DNA from: Asaia bogorensis
GTDB lineage: Bacteria; Pseudomonadota; Alphaproteobacteria; Acetobacterales; Acetobacteraceae
Length of the DNA: 35,278 nt
Reading direction: 5' to 3'
Assembly: GCA_945869965.1 (NCBI GenBank)
Contig: CAMBRC010000043.1
Location: forward strand, 1 to 35,278
Under the pieces are notes generated by a model that worked only from the letters and a program-made list of their open reading frames with translations, was not told the origin of the DNA and did no database searches. Positions within the stretch are counted from its first letter, which is position 1. Every line of letters begins with the position of its first letter. The translations under genes and the position numbers were made by a program. Positions 1-8,487 of the stretch are shown here, piece after piece.

Positions 1-61
1 GTCGCGGATCTTCGAGAGCGGCAAAATGGGCAAGGATCGAACGCGAAAGGGGCTCGGCCAT
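1..61 (-). CDS. ISAs1-family transposase, N-terminal 20 residues (runs off the window)
   Basis: From an ATG at 61-59 the minus strand encodes MAEPLSRSILAHFAALEDPR and continues past the left edge. The pattern of a hydrophobic helix with HFAALEDPR is the hallmark of the N-terminal domain of ISAs1-family DDE transposases (DDE_Tnp_1-associated domain). A GAGG ribosome binding site lies about 6 bases upstream of the ATG on the minus strand. Only 20 codons are visible, so the family call rests on this one motif; the catalytic DDE residues and the state of the gene cannot be judged here. Confidence 0.55.
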   Translation of the reverse strand, partial: MAEPLSRSILAHFAALEDPR

Positions 62-147
62 CGGAACCTCGCACAGTGAGGTCCTCTTTGAATCGTACTT
101 CCGGCCGCGCCGGAATCTCCCCTACATCAGTTCAAGCGATTGCCCTG
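1..147 (-). mobile_element. End of an ISAs1-like insertion sequence (partial)
   Basis: Minus-strand reading from position 61 gives the start of a transposase, and SecA-like sequence begins abruptly at about 148, so the bases between are best read as the 5' non-coding end of an insertion sequence whose body lies left of the window. The outer end is placed at 147 because the minus strand there reads CAGGGCAATCGCTTGAACTG, a plausible terminal inverted repeat beginning with CAG. The other end and any target duplication are outside the window, so the exact border is inferred. The stretch is less G+C-rich than the flanking gene. Confidence 0.55.
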
Positions 148-1050
148 GCCGATGGCAAGGTTCAGATCGTCGACGAATTTACCGGCCGCATCATGCCCGA
201 CCGTTCCTGGGAACGCGGGCTGCACCAGATGGTCGAGGCCAAGGAGGGCGTCGAGATCACCGACCGCCGGCGCACCCTGTCGCGCATCACCTACCAGCGC
301 TTCTTCCGGCGCTACTTCCACCTCTGCGGCATGACCGGCACCGCAGCCGAAGTAGCCGGCGAATTGCGTTGGGTCTACGGCCTGCGCGTCACCACGGTGC
401 CGACGCATCATCCGTTGCGGCGGCGCAATACTGGCCTGCGCGTGATGGCCGACGAGAACGCAAAATGGGACGCCGTGGTCGCCGAAGCCGCCGCGATGGC
501 GGAGCGCGGCCGGGCGGTACTGATCGGCACCCGCTCGGTGGCGGCGTCGCAACTGCTCGGCGACCGGCTGGCGGCGCGGGGTTTCACCGCCGCGGTGCTG
601 AATGCCGAGCGCCACGAGGAGGAGGCCGAGATCGTCGCCGAAGCCGGCACCCCTGGGCGGATCACGGTGGCCACCAACATGGCCGGGCGCGGCACCGACA
701 TCAAGCTGGCGCCCTCGGTGCGCGCGGCCGGCGGGCTGCACGTCATCCTGACCGAATTCCACGAAAGTGCGCGCATCGACCGGCAGCTTTTCGGCCGCGG
801 CGGACGCCAGGGCGATCCCGGCAGTTTCATCGCCATCGTGGCGCTCGATGACGAAATCTTCTCCCGGTTCGTCCCGCCCGCCTGGTTGGCCACCGCGCGC
901 GGCGGCGAATTGCCGGCCCGGCTGGGACGCTGGCTGCGGCGGTGGGCGCAATCCGCCGCCGAGCGCCTGAACGCCGGCACCCGGCGCAATACGTTGACCA
1001 ACGACGAGCGGACCGAACGGATGTTGGCCTTCTCCGGGCGGGGCGAGTAG
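148..1050 (+). pseudogene. SecA-like translocase ATPase, 3' fragment interrupted by an IS
   Basis: The frame from about 148 encodes the second half of a SecA-type motor: ADGKVQIVDEFTGRIMPDRSW (end of the first nucleotide-binding fold), then the second RecA fold with GTRSV, the motif NMAGRGTDIKL and QLFGRGGRQGDPGSF (motif VI, normally QLRGRSGRQGDPG). It ends soon after a basic helical stretch, without the zinc-binding SEC-C tail of housekeeping SecA, so it resembles accessory SecA-like proteins. The Walker A half is absent: upstream codons, although open in the same frame to base 1 with a GTG at 76, encode nothing SecA-like and belong to an insertion sequence. A fusion protein starting inside the IS is possible but would lack ATP-binding motif I. 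It ends 1 base before the convergent reductase gene. Confidence 0.7.
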
Positions 1051-1051
1051 G

Positions 1052-2041
1052 TCAAATCATCCCATTCGGTGCCACCAGGATTTTCCCGCCCTTGGCATCG
1101 CGCTGGGCATGGGCCACGGCTTCGGCGATCTGTTCGATCGGGTAGACGGCGGCGACCGGGGCATCGAGTTTGCCGTCGAGCATTTGCTGGCCGAGGTCGG
1201 CGAAGATGGTACGGATCTCACTCAGGCTGCGGCGGCCGAGGAAGCGGCCGAGCATGAAGCCGGAGAGGGTGATGCCGCGGAACATCAGCTCCGACCGGTC
1301 GATCGCCGGCTGTTCGCCGCCCATCGCGCCATAAGTGACCACAGCACCGTCATCGGCGACACAGGTGGCGATACGCGCCAGGGCGTCGCCGCAGACGGCA
1401 TCAATGCCGAGTTTGACCGATGCCCCGCCCGTGGCCTGGGCGACCCGGGCGGCGAGGTCCGGGCCGTCGACGATGCAGATGTCGGCGCCCATAGCCTGAA
1501 GCTCAGGGAACAGCGAGTCCCGGCGCACCACGTTGATCGTCTTCAGGCCGCGCGCGCGGCCCAACCGAATGATCAGGCGGCCGACGGCGGAGTTGGCGAC
1601 ATTCTGGATCAGCCAGTCGCCGGGCTGTAATTCTGTGACATCACTCAACAGGAGTTGGGCGGTTGGCGGGTTGATGCGCAACATGGCCGCCTGGCGCAGC
1701 GGAATCTGCGGCGGGATGGCGATGACGTCCTCGCCCTTCACGCGCCGTCGCTGGGCCCAGTTCTCCCGCACCAGGTTGATGACGTGGTCGCCGGGCTTCA
1801 CGTGGGTGACGCCGGTGCCGATGGCGGTGACGCGGCCGATGCATTCGGCGCCGGGGGTGGCGGGCAGCGGCGGGCGCAAGCGGTAGTTGCCGGAGCAAAA
1901 GGCGATGTCGGCCGGGTTGATCGGGAAGGCGATGATATCGAACACCACCTCGCCGGGACCGGGGGTGCGGACATCGGGAACTTCAACGCAGCTCACCACC
2001 TGTTCCGGCACGCCGTAGGCCGCCAACTGTATCTGCTTCAT
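1052..2041 (-). CDS. Zinc-independent MDR-family reductase (enoyl-thioester/quinone reductase-like)
   Basis: The 329-residue protein has the usual length and order of medium-chain dehydrogenase/reductases: an N-terminal GroES-like domain (PGPGEVVFDI, PINPADI) and a Rossmann domain around residues 140-260 with SAVGRLIIRLGRARGLKTI for NADP(H). MLRINPPTAQLLL matches the catalytic-site segment of 2-enoyl thioester reductases (MECR/ETR type), and no zinc ligands of alcohol dehydrogenases are seen. It probably reduces a 2-enoyl-CoA or quinone with NADPH in the cytoplasm; the substrate cannot be read from the sequence. It is divergent from the solute-binding protein gene and its stop lies next to that of the SecA-like fragment. 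Confidence 0.85.
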   Translation of the reverse strand: MKQIQLAAYGVPEQVVSCVEVPDVRTPGPGEVVFDIIAFPINPADIAFCSGNYRLRPPLPATPGAECIGRVTAIGTGVTHVKPGDHVINLVRENWAQRRRVKGEDVIAIPPQIPLRQAAMLRINPPTAQLLLSDVTELQPGDWLIQNVANSAVGRLIIRLGRARGLKTINVVRRDSLFPELQAMGADICIVDGPDLAARVAQATGGASVKLGIDAVCGDALARIATCVADDGAVVTYGAMGGEQPAIDRSELMFRGITLSGFMLGRFLGRRSLSEIRTIFADLGQQMLDGKLDAPVAAVYPIEQIAEAVAHAQRDAKGGKILVAPNGMI

Positions 2042-2149
2042 CGCCGCCGCTCCCGCTTTGCGCCAGTGTGCGGCGGTGGTGCCGGCGGCTCAAGCCCGGT
2101 GGACGCTGGTAGCTTGGCGCCGCATAGTCGTGCCTCCGCGGAGGTTGCC

Positions 2150-3727
2150 ATGCGCCGAGTTGTCACCTTGCTATTGGGTCTTTTCGCAACCGTCGTGGTG
2201 GCGGCAGCACCGCGGGCGCAGTCGGTGATCCGCTATGCCCCGAGCGGGGACCTGCGGGTGCTGGATCCGATCTGGACCAGTGCGGCGATCTCCGTGACCC
2301 ATGCGCAGCTGATCTACGACGTGCTGGTGACGATGGATGCCGAGCTGAAGCCACAGTTGCAGATGGCCGAGAGCGTCGTCACTTCGCCGGACGGCCTGAC
2401 CTGGACCTTCACGCTGCGCCCCGGCCTGATGTTCCATGACGGTTCGCCGGTGCGGGCACAGGATGTGGTGGCGTCGATCCAGCGCTGGGCGAAGCGGGTG
2501 ACCACGGGGCAGGCGATGATGCCACGGGTGGCGGGGATCGATGCGGTCGATGCGCGGACCTTGCGGCTGCGGTTGTCCAAACCCTTTGGCCCCGTCATGG
2601 AAGTGCTCGGCACACCGGTGTTGGCACCGTTCGTCATGCGGGAGGAAGAGGCGAACGTCGATGCGTTCCAGCAGGTGAAGACGGTGATGGGCTCCGGCCC
2701 CTTCACCTGGGACCCCACCGGCTATCAGCCCGGCCATCGTGCCGTGTATCGTCGCAATCCCGCCTATATCCCCCGCGCCGAGCCGGCGGACGGCTATGCC
2801 GGCGGCAAGGTGGTGAAGGTGGATGTCGTCGAGTGGCGCTATCTGCCGGATCCCTCCACCGTGACCCAGGCGCTGATGAAGGGCGAGATCGACCTGATCG
2901 ATCCGCCGCCGGCCGACCTGGTGCCGCTGCTCCGCGCCAACAGGGAGCTGGTGGTCGAGGTGCTGAACGGCGCCGGGGTGATCGGCACGATCCGGCCGAA
3001 CTCGCTGGTGGCGCCGTTCAACAATCCGAAAGGGCGGGCCGCCCTTCAGCTGTTGATGGACCAGAAGCTCTACAACGACGCCATCGCCAGCGAGGGCGGT
3101 TTTGCCCAGGAATGCCATGCCCTGTTCGTCTGTGGCACGCCCTATGCCAGCGATGTCGCGACCGGGCCGTGGAAGCAGGCCAATCTGGCCAGGGCCAAGC
3201 AGTTGCTGGACGAGGCGGGCTATCGTGGCGAGCCGATCGTGCTGTTGGATCCCGCTGACCAGGCCGATATCCATTTGCTGGCGCTGATCACCGCCGACCA
3301 GTTGCGGCGGGCGGGGGTGAATGTGCTGGTGCAGACGATGGATTGGTCCACGGTGCTGACCCGGCGCAACGTCAAGGAGTCGCCGGCGACCAATCCGAAT
3401 GGCTGGCACATCGCCTTCACCTTCTGGGGCGGGTTGTCGCTGGCCAGTCCGATCAGCAACGCGCCGCTGGTGTCACGCTGTGACGGGCGGAACCTGTATG
3501 GCTGGCCGTGCGACGAGGCGTTGCACAAGCTGATGAGCGAGGACTTCATCGACGCCGCAACCCCGGCGGCGCAGATGAAGGTGGTGGAGGCGATCCAGGC
3601 ACGGTTCTATGAGACCTTCCCGTACATCGCCACCGGGATCATCCGGCGGCCGATTGCGCGGCGGGCCAATCTGGTGGGCCTGCCGCGCACGCAGTATCCG
3701 GTGTTCTGGAACGTGTCTCGCCGGTGA
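2150..3727 (+). CDS. ABC transporter solute-binding protein, family 5 (peptide/nickel type)
   Basis: The 525-residue product starts with a Sec signal peptide (MRRVVTLLLGLFATVVVAAA, cleavage likely after APRAQ) and continues as a family 5 extracellular solute-binding protein: IRYAPSGDLRVLDPIWTSA, then WTFTLRPGLMFHDGSPVRAQD, the characteristic conserved block of DppA/OppA-type receptors. The frame is open far upstream, but the ATG at 2150 is chosen because it precedes the signal peptide and has GGAGG eight bases before it. It would capture a peptide-like or other small ligand in the periplasm. No permease or ATPase gene lies beside it, so it is an orphan receptor here. Its stop is one base from that of the convergent ThDP enzyme. 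Confidence 0.92.
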   Translation: MRRVVTLLLGLFATVVVAAAPRAQSVIRYAPSGDLRVLDPIWTSAAISVTHAQLIYDVLVTMDAELKPQLQMAESVVTSPDGLTWTFTLRPGLMFHDGSPVRAQDVVASIQRWAKRVTTGQAMMPRVAGIDAVDARTLRLRLSKPFGPVMEVLGTPVLAPFVMREEEANVDAFQQVKTVMGSGPFTWDPTGYQPGHRAVYRRNPAYIPRAEPADGYAGGKVVKVDVVEWRYLPDPSTVTQALMKGEIDLIDPPPADLVPLLRANRELVVEVLNGAGVIGTIRPNSLVAPFNNPKGRAALQLLMDQKLYNDAIASEGGFAQECHALFVCGTPYASDVATGPWKQANLARAKQLLDEAGYRGEPIVLLDPADQADIHLLALITADQLRRAGVNVLVQTMDWSTVLTRRNVKESPATNPNGWHIAFTFWGGLSLASPISNAPLVSRCDGRNLYGWPCDEALHKLMSEDFIDAATPAAQMKVVEAIQARFYETFPYIATGIIRRPIARRANLVGLPRTQYPVFWNVSRR

Positions 3728-3728
3728 C

Positions 3729-5348
3729 CTAGGCCTTCTGCGGGGTGAAGAGTTCGAAGGGCGGGTAGTCCCGGGTGATGTCGCTGGTAACCTCGATCAG
3801 GCAGGGCGCGTTGGTGGCCAGGGCTTCCTTCAAGGCGGTGTGAAGGCCGGCGGCGTCGGCGACTTTCCAGGCGGCGACGCCGAAGGATTTGGCGAAGGTC
3901 TGGAAATCCGGGTTGGACAGGACCGAGCCGGAATCGCGGCCGTCGAACAGGCGGCGCTGGTCGCGCAGGACGTTGCCGTAGGATTCGTTGTTGAACAGCA
4001 CGGTGACCAGGTTGATGCCGAATTTCGTCGCGGTGGCGAGGTCGGTGCCGCCGAACAGGAAGCCGCCGTCGCCGGTGATGGAGACGACGGCGCGGTCGGG
4101 GTTGGCGACTTTCACCCCGAGGGCGGTGGGGAAGCCGTAGCCGAGGGTGCCGGAGAAGCCGGAGGTGACCAGGCCGCGCGGCTGGTGGACGGGGTAGCCG
4201 ATCCAGGAGACGTAGCCGACCTGGGTCATTTCATCGACCAGAATGCCGTCATCGGGCATGGCGGCGCGGATGGCGGCCAGCATGCCCATCTGCGGTTGGA
4301 CCTGTTTGAGGAATTCGGTTGAGTCAGCGCGGGCTTTGGCGATGGCGGCAGAGCGGGCGGGGTCGGTGTTCCTGGTCACCGCGGCTTCGAGGGCGCGGGC
4401 TCCGTCGGCTGAATCGGCGACGATGGGGATGTCGACGGTCAGGCGGCGGTGTTCGGCGGCGTCGATGTCGATGCGGGCGAGTTTGAGGCCGGGGACTGGG
4501 CGGCCCCAGCGGGAGGTGGGGGCGTCCAGGCGGGTGCCGATGCCGATCAGGAGATCGACTTGCGGCCAGAGGCGGGTGGCTTCGTTGACGTTCAGGGACA
4601 GGGGGTGGCGGGAATCGAGCACGCCGCGGCCGGTGCGGAAGGAGACGACCGGGGCGCCGATGCGTTCGGCCAAGGCGAGGATTTCGGCGCTGGCATGGGC
4701 GGCGCCGCCGCCGACCCAGATCATTGGCATCTGGGCGGCGTCGACCAGCTTGGCCAGGGCGGTGATTTTCTCGGGGTCCGGCACCGGGTTCGGGCGATTG
4801 CCGAGCGGGTCTTGGGGGGTCACCTCGGCCGAGGCGGGGAACATGTCCCAGGGCATTTCGACGGCGACCGGGCCCGGCCGGCCGGAGGTCATCGCCTGGA
4901 AGGCGCGGGCCATGACCTGGGGCGCGTCGGTGGGGTGTTCGATGCGTTCGGCGAATTTCAGCAGGGACTTCAGGGTGGCGAGCTGGTCGGGCAGTTCGTG
5001 GAGTTGGCCGCGCAGGCGGCCGATCATGGTGGAGGGGACCTGGCCGGTGATGCACAGCATCGGCACGTTGATGCCCCAGCCGGTGGCCATGGCGGCGGTG
5101 GTGTTCAGCACGCCGGGGCCGGGGACGACCGAGAAGACGCCGGGCTTGCCGGTGGAGGCGGCGTAGCCCATGGCCATATAGGCAGTGGTCTGTTCGTGGC
5201 GGGCGTTGATCAGGCGCAGACGGTTGGCGTTGCGGGCGAAGGCGTCGAACAGGCCGTAAACCTGGACGCCGGGCAGGCCGAAAACGGTGTCCACGCCGTG
5301 GCGCAGCAGAGAGTCGACGATGGCGTCGCCGCCGGTCATACGAGGCAT
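3729..5348 (-). CDS. Thiamine-diphosphate enzyme, acetolactate synthase large-subunit-like
   Basis: The 539-residue protein shows the three ThDP-enzyme domains: N-terminal pyrimidine-binding domain with FGLPG and the catalytic-type Glu in INARHEQTT (E52), a central domain around residues 200-330 (VGGGAAHASAE), and a C-terminal pyrophosphate-binding domain with GDGGF followed by NNESYGN, the Mg/ThDP motif. It belongs to the acetolactate synthase/benzoylformate decarboxylase superfamily; no regulatory small subunit is nearby, so a 2-oxoacid decarboxylase or lyase role is as likely as branched-chain synthesis. The start at 5348 (MPRMTGGDAI) fits the family; the frame stays open to 6710 upstream, but that portion is antisense to the hydrolase. 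The ribosome site is weak. Confidence 0.9.
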   Translation of the reverse strand: MPRMTGGDAIVDSLLRHGVDTVFGLPGVQVYGLFDAFARNANRLRLINARHEQTTAYMAMGYAASTGKPGVFSVVPGPGVLNTTAAMATGWGINVPMLCITGQVPSTMIGRLRGQLHELPDQLATLKSLLKFAERIEHPTDAPQVMARAFQAMTSGRPGPVAVEMPWDMFPASAEVTPQDPLGNRPNPVPDPEKITALAKLVDAAQMPMIWVGGGAAHASAEILALAERIGAPVVSFRTGRGVLDSRHPLSLNVNEATRLWPQVDLLIGIGTRLDAPTSRWGRPVPGLKLARIDIDAAEHRRLTVDIPIVADSADGARALEAAVTRNTDPARSAAIAKARADSTEFLKQVQPQMGMLAAIRAAMPDDGILVDEMTQVGYVSWIGYPVHQPRGLVTSGFSGTLGYGFPTALGVKVANPDRAVVSITGDGGFLFGGTDLATATKFGINLVTVLFNNESYGNVLRDQRRLFDGRDSGSVLSNPDFQTFAKSFGVAAWKVADAAGLHTALKEALATNAPCLIEVTSDITRDYPPFELFTPQKA

Positions 5349-5423
5349 ACTAAGGTTCCATTGCAGGTCTGGGGTGAGTTTGCCACGGGGCGGCGGTGGG
5401 TCATAGGGCGACAAGGAGCGGGG

Positions 5424-6239
5424 ATGGACGGGCAGCCGGTTTGGGTTGAGGCGGGGGCGGCGCGGCTGGCGGTCTGGCAGGCCGGTGTGGGGGTGCCGGT
5501 GGTGATGATGCATGCCGGGGTTGCGGATAGTCGGATGTGGCGGGGGCAGTTCGCGGGGCTGGCGCAGCGGGCGCAGGTGATTGCATTTGATCGGCGGGGG
5601 TTTGGGCGGACGGCGGCGGCGGACGGGGAGCATACGCGGGTGGGCGACCTGTTGGCGGTGCTGGATGCGGTGGCGCCGGGAAGGCCAGCGGTGCTGGTGG
5701 GGTGTTCGCAGGGCGGGCGGATTGCGATCGATACGGCGCTGGCGCATCCCGGGCGGGTGGCGGGGCTGGTGCTGATCGGCTCCGCAGTGAGCGGGCGGCC
5801 GGAGGTGGCACCGTTGCCAGCGATGGCGCGGCTGGAGGCGGCGATTGCGGTGGCTGAGCAGGCCGGCGATCTGGGGTTGCTCAATGCGTTGGAGGCGCAG
5901 CTGTGGCTGGATGGTCCCACCGCGCCGGCAGGGCGGGTGAGGGGCGCGGTGCGGGCGCTGTTCCTGGAGATGAACGGGATTGCGCTGGCGGCGCCGGACA
6001 TCGGCCGGGTTGTTGCACCGCCATCGGCGTTTGACCGACTGGAGCGGGTGGCGGCACCGACCCTGGTCGCCTGGGGCAACCTGGATTGCGTGGATGTGAT
6101 CGCGTACGGCGAGGCGATTGCGGCGCGGGTGCCGGGGGCGCGGCGGTTGGTGTTTCCGGGGACGGCGCATCTGCCGAGCATGGAGGCGCCGGAGGCGGTG
6201 CTGGCGGCGATTCTGGCGGCGATTCTGGGGCGGGTTTAG
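5424..6239 (+). CDS. Alpha/beta-hydrolase fold enzyme
   Basis: A 271-residue cytoplasmic alpha/beta hydrolase of the size typical for 3-oxoadipate enol-lactonase and related esterases. Visible elements are the oxyanion segment MMHAGVADSRMW (residues 28-39, HG-like turn), the nucleophile elbow GCSQG with Ser95, a late Asp in WGNLDCVD (D221) and the His in PGTAHLPSMEAP (H249), giving a complete triad. The frame is open upstream, but the ATG at 5424 is preceded by AAGGAGCGGGG and starts the conserved fold. It is divergent from the ThDP enzyme gene, with 75 bases between starts, suggesting shared regulation. Substrate unknown. Confidence 0.87.
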   Translation: MDGQPVWVEAGAARLAVWQAGVGVPVVMMHAGVADSRMWRGQFAGLAQRAQVIAFDRRGFGRTAAADGEHTRVGDLLAVLDAVAPGRPAVLVGCSQGGRIAIDTALAHPGRVAGLVLIGSAVSGRPEVAPLPAMARLEAAIAVAEQAGDLGLLNALEAQLWLDGPTAPAGRVRGAVRALFLEMNGIALAAPDIGRVVAPPSAFDRLERVAAPTLVAWGNLDCVDVIAYGEAIAARVPGARRLVFPGTAHLPSMEAPEAVLAAILAAILGRV

Positions 6240-6242
6240 GTT

Positions 6243-6710
6243 TAATTCCGTATTCGTAACATTATGCGCGCCATTCTGCGACGCCCCTGATTGGGTCGGG
6301 AGGCCAGTGGGTGGCGGGGCTCGGGCAGAGCGGGGGCGAGCGGCTTGCGGGATGGGGCGCTGCGCTAGGGCTCGCGGTTCGGCAGATTGGCCAGTTGGGT
6401 GGCGGGGGATGGATGCCGCGCGGGCGCGCGCGGCGACGCGAAGGGACCGGCGGCGTGCGGCATGGGCGGCCGGCGGGCGCGGTTCGGATGCGCGGGTGCC
6501 GGTCGACGGGCGATGCGGCTTGCGGCTCGGCTGGGGAAGCGGGAGGTCGCCGGATTGCCAGAGCAGGAGCAACTGCTCCAGGCGGGCGAAGATGCGGGCG
6601 AAAATGGCGGCGATCAGGGCGTCCAGCGACCAGGCGCGGTTCTCCCGGGCCGGTGCATCGCTGCGTCGGCGGGAGAGGCGGTCGGCCAGGGTGGGTGGAT
6701 AGGAAGGCAT
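6243..6710 (-). other. Stopless minus-strand frame with protein-like N-terminus
   Basis: From an ATG at 6710 the minus strand reads MPSYPPTLADRLSRRRSD, then an amphipathic segment WSLDALIAAIFARIFARLEQ and LLLLWQSG, followed by a long Pro/Arg/Ala/His-rich tail. The first 55 or so residues look like a genuine small protein; the tail looks like out-of-phase G+C-rich DNA. The frame has no stop of its own and stays open through the antisense of the hydrolase into the ThDP enzyme gene in the same phase. The listed end is simply the end of the gap. It could be a decayed small gene, or a small protein whose stop was lost. The remaining gap holds the composite repeat. Confidence 0.3.
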
Positions 6711-6798
6711 TTGGGTATATTAGCGGGAGACAATGGGAGAATCAAGGAAATTTTTGATTGTTTTGATGATTTTTTTCTAATGCAGAGAGAAGGCAGAC

Positions 6799-7004
6799 CT
6801 TCTTTTTGTGAACAAAAAGAAGCAAAAAAAACTTCGTTCAATAAGATATGGTGAGGGTTGGGAGACAAAAAAAGCGTGGATCCTTCGCTTCGCTCAGGAT
6901 AACGGTCGGATGGGACGGGGGCATGGTTGAATGCCGAAGGGCATTCCACCCCACGAGGATTAATGGATAAAGTTTTTTTGCTTCTTTTTGTTCACAAAAA
7001 AAAG
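6799..7004. repeat. Composite repeat A: paired inverted AT-rich palindromes with REP core
   Basis: Left arm 6799-6822 is an 11-bp inverted repeat (CTTCTTTTTGT with ACAAAAAGAAG) followed by an A-tract and CTT. The right arm (6962-7004) is the same unit reversed: AATGGATAAAG, T-tract, GCTTC, palindrome. Between them, at 6876-6903, is a shorter palindrome containing GATCCTTCGCTTCGCTC. It lies between the orphan frame and the end of livF, 5 bases from the livF stop. The arrangement recurs three more times in the window. Confidence 0.85.
6876..6903. repeat. REP-like palindrome inside composite A
   Basis: GATCCTTCGCTTCGCTCAGG with outer ATCCT/AGGAT complementarity. A near-identical copy occurs at 8621-8645 in composite B. 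The core is found in a short imperfect hairpin and has no coding signal. Confidence 0.7.
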
Positions 7005-7009
7005 ACTTT

Positions 7010-7705
7010 CTATACTTCCAGCCACTCCTTGCGGATACCTTCATTGGCGGCCAGCGCGGCGGGGTTGCCTTCGAAGACGATGCGGCCATGGCCCATCACG
7101 TAGAGGCGTTTGGAGATTTTCAGGGCGATGGTGAGTTTTTGTTCCACGAGCAGGATCGACACGCCGCGGCGGGCGATTTCGTCCAGGAGTTCGCCGACTT
7201 GTTCGACCAGTTTGGGGGCGAGGCCTTCGGTGGGTTCGTCGATGATGACCAGGTCGGGGTCGCCCATCAGGGTGCGGCACATGGTCAGCATTTGCTGTTC
7301 GCCGCCGGAGAGCACGCCGGCGGGGTTGTCGCGCCGGTTGCCGAGGTTGGGGAAGAGCTTGAACATGTCTTCGAAGTTCCAGCGCCCGAAGACGCCGGTT
7401 TTCTTCATGCCTAGTTCCAGGTTCTGGCGCACGGTCAGGCCCGGGAAGACCTGGCGGTCTTCCGGCACGTAGCCGATGCCGGCATGGGCGATCTGGTCGG
7501 GACGCAGGCCGTTGAGTTTGCGGCCCTTGAAGCTGATCTCGCCGTGCGGGGCAACGAGGCCCATGATGGCCTTGCAGGTGGTGGAGCGGCCGACGCCGTT
7601 GCGGCCGAGGAGGCTGACGATTTCGCCGTCGCCGATGGCGAGGTCGACACCCTGGAGGATGTGGCTTTTGCCGTAATAGGCATGCAGGTCGCGAACTTCG
7701 AGCAT
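7010..7705 (-). CDS. livF: Branched-chain amino acid-type ABC importer, ATP-binding protein LivF
   Basis: The 231-residue ATPase has the usual LivF length. Walker A is GRNGVGRST (residues 34-42), with Arg in place of the invariant Lys; the ABC signature LSGGEQQ is at 132-138, Walker B LVIIDE at 152-157, and the switch region has LVEQ (Gln where most ABC proteins have His, as is usual in LivF). It pairs with LivG on the cytoplasmic face of the LivHM channel to power uptake. Its ATG overlaps the livG stop by one base (TAATG), so the two are translationally coupled. A composite repeat begins 5 bases after its stop and may end the transcript. Confidence 0.93.
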   Translation of the reverse strand: MLEVRDLHAYYGKSHILQGVDLAIGDGEIVSLLGRNGVGRSTTCKAIMGLVAPHGEISFKGRKLNGLRPDQIAHAGIGYVPEDRQVFPGLTVRQNLELGMKKTGVFGRWNFEDMFKLFPNLGNRRDNPAGVLSGGEQQMLTMCRTLMGDPDLVIIDEPTEGLAPKLVEQVGELLDEIARRGVSILLVEQKLTIALKISKRLYVMGHGRIVFEGNPAALAANEGIRKEWLEV

Positions 7706-8457
7706 TACGCTGCTTCCTCGCCGAGATAGGCTTGTTGGACGGCGCGGTTGGAGCGGATGTTGGCCGGCGCGTCGCTGGCGATCACCTCGCCATAGACCAG
7801 CACGGTGATGATGTCCGCGAGGCCGAACACCACGCCCATGTCGTGTTCGACCATCACCAGGGTCTTGCCCTCGGTGACGCTGCGGATCAGGGAGACGGCG
7901 TAATCGGTCTCGGAGTGGCTCATGCCGGCGGTGGGTTCGTCCAGCAGGATGACGTCGGCACCGCCGGCGATGGTGATGCCGATCTCAAGCGCGCGCTGTT
8001 CGGCGTATGACAGCAGCCCGGCGGGCAGGTTGCGGCGGGTGTGCAGGTTGAGCTTTTCCAGCAGCTGGTCGGCCTGTTGGTTCAGCGCCTTCTGACGGCC
8101 GAGCAGGTTCCAGAACGAGTATTTGTAGCCGGCCGACCAGAGCAGGCCGCAGCGGATGTTCTCGAACACCGTCATGTTCGGGAAGATCGAGGTGATCTGG
8201 AAGCTGCGCGACAGGCCGAGGCGGTTGATCTCGTGCGGCACCAAGCCGGCGGTGGAGGTGCCGTTCAGCTCGATGGTGCCGGAGGTGATGGGGAAGCGGC
8301 CGCTGATCAGGTTGAACAGCGTGGTCTTGCCCGCACCGTTGGGGCCGATGATGGCGTGGCGCTGGCCCTTGGGGATGTCGAGGTCCACGCCGCGGATGAT
8401 CTCGGTGGAGCCGAAGCTCTTGCGGACCTGGGTGAGCTTGATGGCGCTGGCGGTCAT
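7705..8457 (-). CDS. livG: Branched-chain amino acid-type ABC importer, ATP-binding protein LivG
   Basis: The 250-residue ATPase has Walker A GPNGAGKTT (38-46), a variant signature LSYAEQ (149-154, typical of LivG), Walker B VILLDE (169-174) and the switch His in MVEHD. The start chosen is the ATG at 8457 (MTASAIKLTQ) with GGAG upstream. A longer frame begins at 8529 within the adjoining repeat and would add 24 residues starting [14 protein letters not shown]; this hydrophobic leader is repeat-derived and has no counterpart in LivG proteins, so it was rejected. Coupled to livF. Separated from livM by composite repeat B, which could lower expression of the ATPases relative to the permeases. 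Confidence 0.93.
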   Translation of the reverse strand: MTASAIKLTQVRKSFGSTEIIRGVDLDIPKGQRHAIIGPNGAGKTTLFNLISGRFPITSGTIELNGTSTAGLVPHEINRLGLSRSFQITSIFPNMTVFENIRCGLLWSAGYKYSFWNLLGRQKALNQQADQLLEKLNLHTRRNLPAGLLSYAEQRALEIGITIAGGADVILLDEPTAGMSHSETDYAVSLIRSVTEGKTLVMVEHDMGVVFGLADIITVLVYGEVIASDAPANIRSNRAVQQAYLGEEAA

Positions 8458-8487
8458 GCGGGGCGCTCCGTCAGGCGAAGGAAGGGT

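Noticed and set aside
1655-2149. Long upstream extension of the solute-binding protein frame
   Set aside because: It is antisense to the reductase gene; the signal peptide and ribosome site fix the start at 2150.
6799-6834. The AT-rich palindrome read alone as a classic intrinsic terminator
   Set aside because: A single unit is an A/T stem followed by an A-tract, not a U-run, on the gene-proximal strand; only the paired copy at 26.3 kb gives a convincing terminator.
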